Source of the DNA: Rhodoplanes sp963712435
GTDB taxonomy: Bacteria > Pseudomonadota > Alphaproteobacteria > Rhizobiales > Xanthobacteraceae
Reading direction: 5' to 3'
DNA: 64,000 nt
Assembly: GCA_963712435.1 (NCBI GenBank)
Contig: CAVQIB010000001.1
Span: 496,001 to 560,000, forward strand
Of this stretch, positions 28,267 through 39,153 are shown piece after piece (position 1 is the first letter of the stretch; each line of letters starts with the position of its first letter). Below the pieces are notes generated by a model that did not search any database, was not told the origin of the DNA, and saw only the letters and a program-made list of their open reading frames with translations. The translations under genes were made by a program, and so were the position numbers.

Positions 28267-30124
28267 ATGCGCTTCCCGCCCGACTTCCTTGACGATCTGC
28301 GCGCGCGCCTTCCGGTCTCGGAGGTGGTCGGCCGGCGCGTGAAGCTGAAGAAGGCGGGACGCGAGTGGAAGGGGCTCTCGCCCTTCAACCAGGAGAAGAC
28401 GCCGTCGTTTTTCGCCAATGACCAGAAGGGGATGTGGTTCGACTTCTCGTCCGGCAAGAACGGCAATATCTTCGATTTCGTGATGGCGACGGAGGGCGTG
28501 CCCTTCCCCGAAGCGGTCGAGCGGCTCGCCGCGATGGCCGGCCTGCCCGTGCCCAAGGCGTCGCCGGAGGCGGAAGCGCAGGCGGCGCGCCGCCGCACGC
28601 CTGCACGACGTCATCGAACTTGCGGCGACGTTCTTCGAGGCGACGCTCGCATCGCGCGCGGGCGCCAAGGCGCGCGGCTACCTCGCCGACCGCGGGATCG
28701 ATCCCGCGACGCAGGTGAAATTCCGGCTCGGCTATGCGCCGGCCGAGCGGTTCGCCCTCAAGGAGCATCTGGGCGCCCACGGCGTCTCGGTCGAGGACAT
28801 GGTCGAGGCCGGGCTGCTGGTCGCCGGCGAGGACATCCCCGTCCCCTACGACCGCTTCCGCGACCGCGTGATGTTCCCGATCGCCGACCTGCGCGGCCGC
28901 GTCATCGCCTTCGGCGGGCGGGCGCTCGACAAGGACGCGCCCGCCAAATACCTCAACTCGCCGGAGACGCCGCTCTTTCACAAGGGCGCGACCCTCTACA
29001 ATGGCGCGGCGGCGCGCGCGGCCGCCCATGCGGGCGCGCCGCTGATCGTGGTCGAAGGCTATGTCGACGTGATCACGATGGCGACGGCCGGGTTTCCGGC
29101 GACGGTCGCCCCGCTCGGGACGGCGCTCACCGAGGACCAGCTCGCCCTGCTGTGGCGGATGGCGGACGAGCCGGTGCTCTTGTTCGACGGCGACGAGGCC
29201 GGCCAGCGGGCGGCCTTCCGCGCCGTCGATCTCGCGCTGCCGCTGCTCGCGCCCGGCAAGAGCCTGAGCTTCGCGACGCTGCCGCAGGGGCACGATCCCG
29301 ACGATTTCATCCGCACCAACGGACCGGCGGCGATGGCCGACGTGCTCGCCGGCGCGCGGCCGCTGGCCGAGGTGCTGTGGATGCGGGAGATCGAGGCGAG
29401 CCGGGTCGATACGCCGGAACGGCGGGCGCGGCTGGAGGCGCGGCTCGCCGAGCTTGCGGCCGGCATCGGCCACGAGGGCGTGCGACGCCACTACCGCCAG
29501 GATCTCCAGGCGCGCCTGCGCAACCTCCTCGCCCCCGAGCCCGCGACCCGGCTGCGCCAACCCTCCCGCGATCGCGCGTTTTCGTCCTTCGGACGCGACC
29601 GGGACCGCGGACGCAAGACCTCCCGGTTTTCCGCCGACAAAGCCGCCGTCGCCGATCGATTCGGCCCGTCGAGCCCGCGCCTGACCACGAGCCCGATCGT
29701 GCGCGGGTCCCGCTCGGCGCTCCCCGCCCGCGAAGCCCTGATCCTGGTCGCCGTGCTCAACCACCCCTGGCTGCTCGAACAGGACGCCGAGGAATTCGCC
29801 GAGATCGAGCTTCTGCACCCGGACGCGAACCGGCTCCGGCGGGCGATTCTCGACGCCAACGCACACCGGGAAGTTGCGGAGAACCTGCGGGCTCTGGTCG
29901 CCGAACGCGAGCTCGAGCCGGTGATCGCCCGCATCGAAGCCGCGCTCACCCATCTCGCCGACTGGCCGGCCCGCCCCGGCGCGGCGCCCCAGGATGTCGG
30001 CCAATGGTGGCGTCACGTTCTAACCTTGCATCACAAGAACCGCACGTTAAATAAGGAGTTGAAAGAGGCCGAGCGCGCGCTGGGCGAGGAGCCGAGCGAG
30101 CGGAATCTATGCTTGGTTGCTTGA
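28267..30124 (+). CDS. dnaG: DNA primase, frameshifted
   Basis: Replication primase of about 618 residues. A zinc-binding/CHC2-like N-terminal domain is followed by TOPRIM motifs VVEGYVDV and LLFDGDEAGQRAA, and by PARYLNSPET-like PAKYLNSPET. The canonical zinc Cys/His pattern is weak here: FDFSSGKNGNIFDF is present but the usual Cys residues around the HDEKTPSF-like QEKTPSF are missing, as is common in alphaproteobacterial DnaG. One extra base near 28595 breaks the frame between ARRR and LHDVIEL. It lies upstream of rpoD as in many bacteria. The break is probably a sequence error, since the gene is essential. Confidence 0.95.
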
Positions 30125-30496
30125 CGTGCAGGGCCGCCTTGCCGCAATCGAGGGAACCGAAGCCTCGATCGAGGGATTCGGGGCCTTGTCGGGCCGGCCG
30201 GCGCGTGGTCTTTAACGGCCCGACAGTCCGCTCGGGCCGCCGCGTAACGGGCAATTCGGGGATCGCGCTGGGGCGCTGTTGCCGCCTCGGCATAGTCTGG
30301 GGTCGGGAACGTTCTTCGGCGTCGTCCGAAACGCGGGCGGGAACCAGGAGGAGCGGTCGATGCGTGGCCGTGCACGCCTGAAGCCCTCAGTTCGAACGAA
30401 TCGGAATTCTCCGGGCGGCGGCAAGGCTGCCCTTTTTTGGCCATTGGTCCGGCGGCAGGACTGGGGCCTAGTACGCGTACTCGGCTAGGAGTGTTC
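30125..30496. other. dnaG-rpoD intergenic region
   Basis: This 372-base stretch has no credible gene and presumably carries the rpoD promoter(s). I did not recognise a clear sigma-70 or heat-shock consensus. Confidence 0.5.
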
Positions 30497-32667
<2,171 letters not shown>

Positions 32668-32691
<24 letters not shown>

Positions 32692-32726
32692 AGACACGGA
32701 CGCTGCGGAGCGTTTTGGATAACTAG
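32668..32726. repeat. diverged duplicate of the rpoD C-terminal codons
   Basis: 32668-32691 encodes LRSFLDN plus stop. 32703-32726, 35 bases downstream and in another frame, encodes LRSVLDN plus stop. The two 24-base copies differ mostly at synonymous positions (CGA/CGG, AGT/AGC, CTG/TTG, GAC/GAT, TAA/TAG). This is what an old, displaced rpoD 3' end would look like after an element regenerated the terminus. Confidence 0.7.
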
Positions 32727-32756
32727 GTGGTTACGTGTTCCCGACAGGAACCCGGT

Positions 32757-32996
32757 ATGTCAAAGCCCGTGATCTTCACCATCTCCGCCGCCTGGGATGA
32801 CGAGGCGTCGGTCTGGAGCGGCCACTGCGACGACATTCCGGCCGCTGCCGATGCGCCGACGCTCGACGAGTTGATGGCGAAGATTTCCGCCATGGCGATT
32901 GATCTCCTGCCGGACAATCATCCGGGCGTTGATCCAGCCGCGGTGTTCATCCAGATCACGGCGCTGCGCGAGGCCGAACCGCTCACGGCAGCCTGA
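32757..32996 (+). CDS. DUF1902/HicB-like antitoxin
   Basis: A 79-residue DUF1902 protein: FTISAAWDDEASVWSGHCDDIP and APTLDELMAKISAMAIDLL, the partial RNase-H-like fold of HicB antitoxins. The ATG at 32757 precedes the fold directly; an upstream in-frame start at 32727 would begin inside the duplicate rpoD end. It abuts the HicA-like toxin (stop 32996, next start 32997). Together they form a toxin-antitoxin pair in antitoxin-first order, 30 bases after the duplicate rpoD end. Confidence 0.8.
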   Translation: MSKPVIFTISAAWDDEASVWSGHCDDIPAAADAPTLDELMAKISAMAIDLLPDNHPGVDPAAVFIQITALREAEPLTAA

Positions 32997-33188
32997 ATGG
33001 CCCCGCAGTTCGACCGCGAACTGCGGAGCCTTTTGGCAGGCTGCACGCTCGTCCGACAAGGCCGGGGCAGCCACGAGATCTGGCACAGTCCGATTACGAA
33101 GCGGAACTTCGCGGTCCCGGTCGGAATTCCAAGCCGTCATACGGCTAACGCGATCCTGCGTCAGGCCGGACTTCCGAAAGCGTTCTGA
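32997..33188 (+). CDS. HicA-like toxin
   Basis: A 63-residue dsRBD-like HicA family mRNA interferase: CTLVRQGRGSHEIWHSP, with the catalytic His in GSHEIW, followed by PVGIPSRHTANAILRQAGL. The HicA toxin cleaves mRNA independently of ribosome state. It starts immediately after the antitoxin stop. The length and motif look complete, so it is probably functional. Confidence 0.85.
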   Translation: MAPQFDRELRSLLAGCTLVRQGRGSHEIWHSPITKRNFAVPVGIPSRHTANAILRQAGLPKAF

Positions 33189-33303
33189 GGCGGCGTCAAT
33201 AGAAAAGCGGCGGGGTGCGAAGCGTGCACGGCGGTCCGATATCGCCCCGACTTCCGATCAGCGCTCGTTCCCTCTCGGCCCTGTCGATGATAACTTTCCT
33301 GCC

Positions 33304-33904
33304 ATGAACGAAGCTTTCCGTCCGCCCGATCTTCCGCTGACAACCAACGCCGCCGAGGGGCTGCTGCGGCGGCGGTTTACCGTTGCTGAGCTGGAGCAGA
33401 TGGTGGCGGCCGGCATCCTCGCCGAGGACGAGCGCATCGAACTGATCGGGGGGGAGGTCGTCCCGATGGCGGCAAAGGGAAACCAGCACGAAATCCTCAA
33501 GGCGGCGTTGACGATCTACTGGGCGCGGCGGTTGCCGGCGGACCTGATGTTCGTGACCGAGACCACGTTCCGACTGACTCCCGACACCTATCTCGAACCG
33601 GACTTCGTGTTCTATCCGAAAGCAAGCGGCATCAAGGGCCTCACGGCGGCGACGGCGAAGCTCGTGGTCGAGATCGCCGATACGAGCCTCGGCTATGATC
33701 TCGGACGCAAGGCGGGCCTTTACGCCGGCTTCGGCATCGCCGAGCTATGGGTGATCGACGCGGTGCGGCTCGTCACGCACATCCATCGCGATCCCACGCC
33801 GTCCGGCTACGGCGCCGTCGTCGAATGCGCGGCCGACCAGCGGCTCGCGCCGTTCGGTCACGCCGGCGCTGGGCGTGGTGCTCGCGGAGCTTGAATTGGC
33901 GTAG
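33304..33904 (+). CDS. Uma2 family (DUF820) nuclease-fold protein, frameshifted
   Basis: About 199 residues intact. PD-(D/E)XK-like core: LIGGEVVPMAAKGNQHEIL, then TYLEPDFVFYP with the conserved Asp, and KLVVEIADTSLGYDLGRKAGLYAGFGIAELWVID with the catalytic Glu and Lys. One extra T near 33852 breaks the last 15 codons; correcting it gives ALGVVLAELELA and the stop at 33902. Uma2 proteins are widespread restriction-endonuclease-like proteins of unknown target, often present in several copies. A second, distant copy lies at 58.7 kb. Confidence 0.85.
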
Positions 33905-34006
33905 ATGAGCCACACGAGACCATGGCGCGAGCACGGCACGGCGTGGCACATCAAGTCTGCGATGGTTTGATCTAATCGTTGCAACGGGATCATAGAAAAA
34001 TCCGGT

Positions 34007-34072
34007 CGTCCCTCATCCTGAGGAGGTGCGAAGCGGCCGTCTCGAAGGATGCATGGTTCGAGGCGACGTAGC
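34007..34072. repeat. REP-like intergenic element
   Basis: Contains CCTCATCCTGAGGAGG, then GCGAAGCGGCCGTCTCGAAGG followed by ATGCATGGTTCGAGGCG. This is the Bradyrhizobium-type repeat in which TCATCCTGAGGAG and GTCTCGAAGGATG blocks flank a variable stem. Assignment is from memory of this repeat family; no second copy is in the window. Confidence 0.6.
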
Positions 34073-34459
34073 TGCGCACTGAGCGCATCGAAATCCGGGA
34101 GCGGAGCTATCGGTGACGCTCGATCCCGCGCCGGCGCGGTCTCGCCTGCAGACTGCAGCCTTCACGCGCCGGCGGCGGCCGCCGCCATTGCGGCCGGGCC
34201 CACTAACGCCGCGCCCGTCGAGCGCCATGATGGCCGTGCCCATCGCCGTGCTGCCGAAGGTGATGAGCAGCCCGAACAGCAACAGCCCGATCGCCGTGGC
34301 GGGCGAACGGTCCGCGAAGATAAGGCCGCGCAGGCCGTGCGGATTGAGCGCGAGCAGGCCGCCGAGCAACAGCACCGCCGCCGCCGCGCCGGCGGCGAGA
34401 TTGATCGCCAGCAGCCGGAACAGCGGCGCGCGGAGAATCGGCATTCGCGACTGAGCCAT
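34013..34459 (-). CDS. small hypothetical membrane protein
   Basis: The ATG at 34459 (MAQSRMPILRAPLFRLL) opens a product with two convincing membrane helices (AINLAAGAAAAVLLLGGLLAL and ATAIGLLLFGLLITFGSTAMG). After ALDG the direct frame continues for about 70 low-complexity residues and runs into the REP-like element, while a +1 shift would end the protein at 34162. The true C-terminus is therefore uncertain. I do not recognise the family. The membrane part resembles short proteins common in Bradyrhizobium-type genomes. Confidence 0.5.
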   Translation of the reverse strand: MAQSRMPILRAPLFRLLAINLAAGAAAAVLLLGGLLALNPHGLRGLIFADRSPATAIGLLLFGLLITFGSTAMGTAIMALDGRGVSGPGRNGGGRRRRVKAAVCRRDRAGAGSSVTDSSAPGFRCAQCAATSPRTMHPSRRPLRTSSG

Positions 34460-34733
34460 GTGGCGAAGCCATCGCCGGTCAACACCAATCCATATCGACG
34501 CCAAGCTAACCCGGCAATCGCAGGGAGGGAAGTAGATCATGGGTGGTCAGGGCACGCTTCGCTTCCCACCTTACGCGCGACGTGTTCCGCCCGAAACCCT
34601 TTCCGAGATGGAGACGAGGACCGCTATGGTCGCACGCATGCGCGGGGCTGTCCGCGCCGCTCACGCGCCACGCGGAGCGGTTGCCGAAGTCCGTGCGCGA
34701 CGGCTTACATAAGGGCGAACCGGAGGCTCGGTC

Positions 34734-35054
34734 ATGTCCATCAAACTTCGTACGATTGAAGTCGACGCGCACACCGCCGATCTGCTCGAAGCACGCGCGG
34801 TTGCACGCGGCCTGAGCGTCCGCGAGTTGCTCGCCGATCTTGCGTGCAACGACGAAGCTTTGCCGGCTGATCTCGCAGCGATGAGGACCAACGGCGAAGG
34901 GCCGTGGTCGCCCGACACCCTGGCGGAAGATGCTCGCCGCCTTGCGGAATTCGAACACACGCGGGTGGGCGTCCCGTGGGACGAGGTCAAGGCCTGGATG
35001 GAGAGTTGGGGCATGCCGAACGAGCTGTCGGCGCCTAAGCCGCGCAAGCTGTGA
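34734..35054 (+). CDS. ribbon-helix-helix-type antitoxin (ParD/CopG-like)
   Basis: 106 residues. The N-terminus TIEVDAHTADLLEARAVARGLSVRELLADL reads like a beta strand plus two helices of an RHH DNA-binding domain. The C-terminal PWDEVKAWMESWG is the usual toxin-binding tail of ParD-type antitoxins. The stop at 35052-35054 overlaps the GTG start of the ParE-like gene. This pair is the second toxin-antitoxin unit downstream of rpoD. Confidence 0.7.
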   Translation: MSIKLRTIEVDAHTADLLEARAVARGLSVRELLADLACNDEALPADLAAMRTNGEGPWSPDTLAEDARRLAEFEHTRVGVPWDEVKAWMESWGMPNELSAPKPRKL

Positions 35055-35337
35055 AGCTGATCGTAACCGGTTCGGCTTTAGCCGACATCGAACGGCTGCA
35101 TGCATTCCTCAAGAACAAAATCGGGCTGCGGCGCAACGCGTCGTCTCTGTTCTCGACGGCGCAATGCAAAGCCTGAGAACCGCGCCCGAACGCGGTCGCC
35201 GATCCGACGTCAGGGGCGCGCGCGAATTGATCGTGCCGTTTGGTGGATCGGCCTATGTCTTGCGCTACGTCTATTCGGCCGCGAGAGATGAGATCATTAT
35301 TTTCCGTATTTGGCACGGGCGCGAGCAGCGCGATTGA
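35051..35337 (+). CDS. ParE/RelE-like toxin, frameshifted
   Basis: The GTG at 35051 overlaps the antitoxin stop. The first 23 codons read VKLIVTGSALADIERLHAFL; the rest (AAAQRVVSVLDGAMQSLRTAPERGR, RELIVPFGGSAYVLRYVY, IIIFRIWHGRE) continues in another frame. One missing A in the run 35117-35120 reconnects them into a ParE-like toxin of about 95 residues. Either the run length was miscalled or the toxin is inactivated. The ending RIWHGRE is typical of ParE. Confidence 0.7.
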
Positions 35338-35365
35338 CCCACCCATCGAGACAACGAGGACCGGC

Positions 35366-36177
35366 ATGATCGCACGCGTGTTTGCGGCTCTCCTGTGCAC
35401 GTTCGCCCTCGCCGCGCCCGCGCGCGCGGCGCCATGCGGCGGCGACTTTCAACACCTTCCTGTCCGCCATGGGGCGCGAGGCGGCGAGCGCCGGCGTCTC
35501 GCGCGACGGTGATCGACCAGGCGTTCGCCGGCGTCACGCCCGATCCCGCGGTGCTCGCCTTCGACCGCCGCCAGCGCGGCACCTTCCGCAAGAGCTTCGA
35601 GGACTACGCCGCGCACCCGCGTCATCCCGGCCCGCATCAAGCGCGCCAAGCAGCTGATGCAGCGCCACGCCGCGCTGCTGTCGCGCATCGAGCAGCAATT
35701 CGGCGTGCCGCACGACGCTGCTCATGGCGATCTGGACGCTGGAAAGCGACAACGGCACCGGCGACATGGGCAAGCTGCCGGTGATCCGCACGCATCGCCA
35801 CGCTGGCGCATGACTGCCGCCGCACCGAGCTGTTCCAGCGCGAGCTGCTCGCCGCGCTTGCAGATCGTGCAGCGCGGCGATCTTCCGCTGCGCGACCTGA
35901 TCGGCGCCTATGCCGGCGAGCTCGGCCAGACGCAGTTCCTGCCGTCGTCCTACATCAAGTACGGCGTCGACTACGACGGCAACGGCCATGTCGATCTGCG
36001 GCACAGCGTGCCGGACGTGCTCGCCTCCACGGCCAATCTGCTGAAGGTCAACGGCTGGCGCGCCGGCGCGCCGTTCGGCGAGGGCACGGCGAATTTCGAG
36101 GTGATGCGCGAGTGGAACCGCTCGAGGTCTATCGCAAGACCATGGTCCTGTTCGCCGAGCGGCTGGCCGGATCGTGA
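35366..36177 (+). CDS. lytic murein transglycosylase (MltB-like), many frameshifts
   Basis: Signal peptide MIARVFAALLCTFALAAPARA. The mature sequence can be pieced together from three frames: FNTFLSAMGREAASAGVSR, AFAGVTPDPAVLAFDRRQ, HAALLSRIEQQFGVP, AIWTLESDNGTGDMG (with the catalytic Glu), CRRTELFQRELL, then YAGELGQTQFLPSSYIKYG. The end, VYRKTMVLFAERLAGS, has the stop at 36175-36177. MltB-type enzymes cleave peptidoglycan with formation of 1,6-anhydromuramic acid. At least six single-base shifts break the frame within 800 bases, many more than elsewhere. It could be a decayed copy or a poorly sequenced patch. Confidence 0.75.
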
Positions 36178-36249
36178 GCCGGCTCGCCTCGCCACCGGGA
36201 TCGATGCGCCTTGCTCGAACCGCCATGCGCGTTCGCATAGGGCGCACCG

Positions 36250-36615
36250 ATGTTCGACCTGATCCGATTCGAGCAGAGACACGAGCCCGTCGTCTCGCCC
36301 CGCCGGTTCGCCACGCGAATGGCCAAGGCGCTTGCGCTCTGGTGCGCGCTCACAGCCCTTGGGCTTGCGATCGGCATCGCTGGTTATGCCGGGTTCGAGG
36401 ACATGTCGCTCGTCGACGCCTATGTGAATGCGGCGATGATCCTGTCCGGCATGGGGCCGCTCACGCCCTTGCGCACCACCGGCGGCAAAATCTTCGCCGG
36501 CTCCTATGCGATCTTCTCCGGGCTCGTGATCGTCATCGCCACGAGCTTCGTGCTCGCGCCGATCTTTCATCGCGTGCTGCACCGGTTCCATGTGGAGCGC
36601 GGGCGCGAGGATTGA
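36250..36615 (+). CDS. two-helix membrane protein, channel-like without selectivity filter
   Basis: 121 residues with two membrane helices (ALALWCALTALGLAIGIAGYAG and AGSYAIFSGLVIVIATSFVLAPIF). The segment between them, VDAYVNAAMILSGMGPLTPLRTTGGKIFAGSY, has the layout of a two-TM potassium-channel pore (pore helix, filter, then a Gly-Lys before TM2). However, ILSGMGP stands where TVGYG is expected. Ion conduction is therefore unlikely or of different selectivity. The family is not recognised; the channel relation is inference from the pattern. Confidence 0.6.
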   Translation: MFDLIRFEQRHEPVVSPRRFATRMAKALALWCALTALGLAIGIAGYAGFEDMSLVDAYVNAAMILSGMGPLTPLRTTGGKIFAGSYAIFSGLVIVIATSFVLAPIFHRVLHRFHVERGRED

Positions 36616-36883
36616 GGCTCTCGTGACGCGACACCGCCGGGGGCGCGGCCGCACGACGTTCGTTTCCAGCAAATCCGCAAGACGCCCATGACCCGCGGGC
36701 GTACGGCCGCGCCCGGCCCGCCTACTATTTGCCCAACGATAAAAGGAATTTACCCCTTGCCAGGGATACGGCTGTTCCGGCTACAGTCCGGGGCCAACGC
36801 CTGATTGCCGTTCCACCGACGCGAACCTGAACGCGAGAGAAGGGCTAAGCGGGCGGGCGGCACGGACCGGCCATGGAACGCAA

Positions 36884-37360
36884 ATGAAGGCGGGCGAGGA
36901 CAAGGACGCGCTGCTGATTCGCGCCGTGCGGGCGAGCGACGTGGCGCAGGTGATCGCGCTCGATCAGCGCATCACCGGCCTCGCCAAGGCGGAGTATTGG
37001 GAACAGGCCTATGAGCGTTACGGCCGGACCCGTCCGAACGAGCGCTTCTTCCTGGTCGCGGTGCCGGCCGGCAAGAAGGCGGAGCGGCGCGTGCTCGGCT
37101 TCATCATCGGCGAGATCAGGGCGTGGGAGTTCGGTTCGGAACCCTGCGGCTGGGTGTTCGCGTTATCGGTCGACCCGGACGCGCGGCTGCACGGGGTGGG
37201 CGAACAGCTCTTCCTCGCCATGTCGGAGAAGTTCAAGCAGGCGGGGATGACCAAGATGCGCACCATGGTCGCGCGGGACAACCGGCTGCATTCCTTGTTT
37301 TTCCGCGGTGAAGGGATGATGGCGGGACCCTATATTCAGCTGGAGAAGGACCTCGGCTGA
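36884..37360 (+). CDS. GNAT family N-acetyltransferase
   Basis: 158 residues. The N-terminus IRAVRASDVAQVIALDQRITG is the usual GNAT helix 1. VLGFIIGEIRAWEF forms strand 4 with GWVFALSVDPDARLHGVGEQLF as motif A (acetyl-CoA binding, R..G.GxxL). The end MVARDNRLHSLFFRGEGM is a typical motif B with the N/H-containing helix. The substrate is not known. An Rrf2-type regulator lies 49 bases downstream on the same strand and could be co-transcribed. Confidence 0.88.
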   Translation: MKAGEDKDALLIRAVRASDVAQVIALDQRITGLAKAEYWEQAYERYGRTRPNERFFLVAVPAGKKAERRVLGFIIGEIRAWEFGSEPCGWVFALSVDPDARLHGVGEQLFLAMSEKFKQAGMTKMRTMVARDNRLHSLFFRGEGMMAGPYIQLEKDLG

Positions 37361-37409
37361 GGACAGCGCGCGGGCCATGCGCCCGCGCCGGAACCGACGG
37401 ACAGGACCG

Positions 37410-37862
37410 ATGAACCTGCAGATCGCCAGTCGCCTCGCCATTTTCGCCGTGCTCGAGCTCGCGGCGAATCCCGAGCGCCAGCTCTCGGTCGGCGAGATCG
37501 GCGAGAAATATGGCGTGTCGAGCCATCACCTCGCCAAGGTGATGCATGTGCTGGGGCGCGCCGGCCTCGTGCGCTCCGTGCGCGGGGCGGGCGGCGGCTA
37601 CCAGTTCGTCGGCAATACCCGCCGGACGACGCTCCTCGATGTCATCCAGCTGTTCGAGAATTTCGGCACGCGCGACGATGAGGGTGCTCCCGGCGCGAAC
37701 ACCCCGGAGGGAGCGACGTTGCGCGAGGTGCTCGGCGAGATCGACGATATCGCCCGGGCGACGCTCGGCTCGATCACCATCGCGACCCTGCTCAGCCTCA
37801 TCGCGCGCCAGCATCGCCAGGCAAAGCCCGCCGAGGAAGCGCGGGAATTGTTCAAGGCCTGA
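37410..37862 (+). CDS. Rrf2 family transcriptional regulator without cysteines
   Basis: 150 residues. The N-terminal winged helix is clear: SRLAIFAVLELAANPERQLSVGEIGEKYGVSS, then HHLAKVMHVLGRAGLVRSVRGAGGGY, the Rrf2 signature with the GGG wing. A C-terminal dimerisation helix follows. No Cys is present in the whole sequence, so it cannot ligate an Fe-S cluster as IscR and NsrR do. It may sense another signal or act by simple dimer binding. The ATG at 37410 was chosen over the in-frame upstream start at 37377. Confidence 0.9.
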   Translation: MNLQIASRLAIFAVLELAANPERQLSVGEIGEKYGVSSHHLAKVMHVLGRAGLVRSVRGAGGGYQFVGNTRRTTLLDVIQLFENFGTRDDEGAPGANTPEGATLREVLGEIDDIARATLGSITIATLLSLIARQHRQAKPAEEARELFKA

Positions 37863-38146
37863 GCCGGACCCGGCCGCTCGGGTCGAAGATTGCACCAATT
37901 CTAGAAGCGAGGTCCGCTGAACTTGGATGCGCTGTCGCTTGCCCGCGCAAGCGACGACCCGGAAATCGCTGAAGAAAACCAGACCGCTTGCGCGGCAATG
38001 AGCGCAATGCCGAGGGTCCGCGAACGGCCGGCGCCCAATGTTGCGTGCTCCCACCAACGTCGGATACACACGCCGCTCGAATGGCTCTAAGCCGTGCCCG
38101 GCGATAACGGTCACGTGGATGATTGCGGCGAATGGTGGCGGTTCCG

Positions 38147-39127
38147 ATGACAGCAACGACGATGCGCGCGTGGCGCTCGAACGCGAAGGGGCTTGCGGGG
38201 CTCGAGCTTGCCGAGGTTCCTTGCCCCGAACCGAAGGGCGGCGAGCTCCTGGTGCGGGTCGAGGCGGCCGCCCTGAATTACGCCGACCTGCTGATGCTCG
38301 ACGACCGCTACCAGGTGCGCCCCGAGCGGCCCTTCATCGCCGGCCAGGAACTGGCCGGCACGGTGGTCGGGACAGGGCCGGGAACCGCTTTCGCCAAGGG
38401 CGAGCGGATCGCAAGCAAGGTCGTGTGCGGCGGGTTTGCCGATTACGCGATCGTGCGCGCCGACATGGCGATGCGCATCCCGTCCGGGTTTGCGCTCGAA
38501 GCCGCAGCGGCGCTGCCGGTCGCCTACACCACCGCGCTGGTCGCGCTCGCCGAGAGCACGACGGTGTCCCCCGGCGAAATCGTGCTCGTGCTGGCCGCGG
38601 CCGGAGGCACCGGTCTTGCGATGGTTGAAGTGGCGAAGCATCTCGGCGCCTTCGTCGTCGCGGCCGCGGGCGGGGCGGACAAATGCGCGCTCGCCCAGTC
38701 GCATGGCGCCGACATCGCCGTGGACTACCGGCGCGGGAGCCTCGTCGACCAGGTCAGGGCGGTGACCATCGGCCGCGGCGTGAATGTCGTCGTCGATACG
38801 GTGGGCGGCGACGCCACCATGGATGCGCTGCGGCTTCTCGCCTGGGGCGGGCGGCTACTGGTCGTCGGCTTCAGCTCCGGCGAGATTCCGCAAATTCCCG
38901 CGAACCGTTTGATGCTGCGGCGGCTGTCGGCGATCGGCGTCTACTGGGACAACGTGCATGACCGGGACATGCTCGCCCGCACCACCGAGCGCATTTCCGC
39001 GCTGCTGGCGGGCGGCGCCATTCGTCCGCATGTCGGCTCGGTGTTTCCGTTCGACGAGCTGCCAAAGGCGCTCGCGGCCCTGGGCGACCGCGGCACGACC
39101 GGCAAGGTGATCCTGAAAACCGCGTGA
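38147..39127 (+). CDS. NADPH:quinone oxidoreductase (MDR, zinc-free)
   Basis: About 326 residues of the quinone-oxidoreductase branch of the medium-chain dehydrogenases. The N-terminal GroES-like fold shows NYADLLMLDDRYQ and FIAGQELAGTVVGTG. The Rossmann motif is AAAGGTGLAMVEVAKHLGA, followed by NVVVDTVGGD. Zinc-ligand cysteines are absent, as expected for this subgroup. Members often reduce quinones or enoyl-thioesters; the substrate is not determined. The ATG at 38147 fits the family start better than the one at 38123. Confidence 0.9.
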   Translation: MTATTMRAWRSNAKGLAGLELAEVPCPEPKGGELLVRVEAAALNYADLLMLDDRYQVRPERPFIAGQELAGTVVGTGPGTAFAKGERIASKVVCGGFADYAIVRADMAMRIPSGFALEAAAALPVAYTTALVALAESTTVSPGEIVLVLAAAGGTGLAMVEVAKHLGAFVVAAAGGADKCALAQSHGADIAVDYRRGSLVDQVRAVTIGRGVNVVVDTVGGDATMDALRLLAWGGRLLVVGFSSGEIPQIPANRLMLRRLSAIGVYWDNVHDRDMLARTTERISALLAGGAIRPHVGSVFPFDELPKALAALGDRGTTGKVILKTA

Positions 39128-39153
39128 GCCGCATAGGCGTGACGCGACGCCCC

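Noticed and set aside
37923..37975. A third copy of the dispersed structured repeat
   Set aside because: Only a short GTCGCTTG/CAAGCGAC palindrome is shared in style; the long inverted repeat and flanks are missing.
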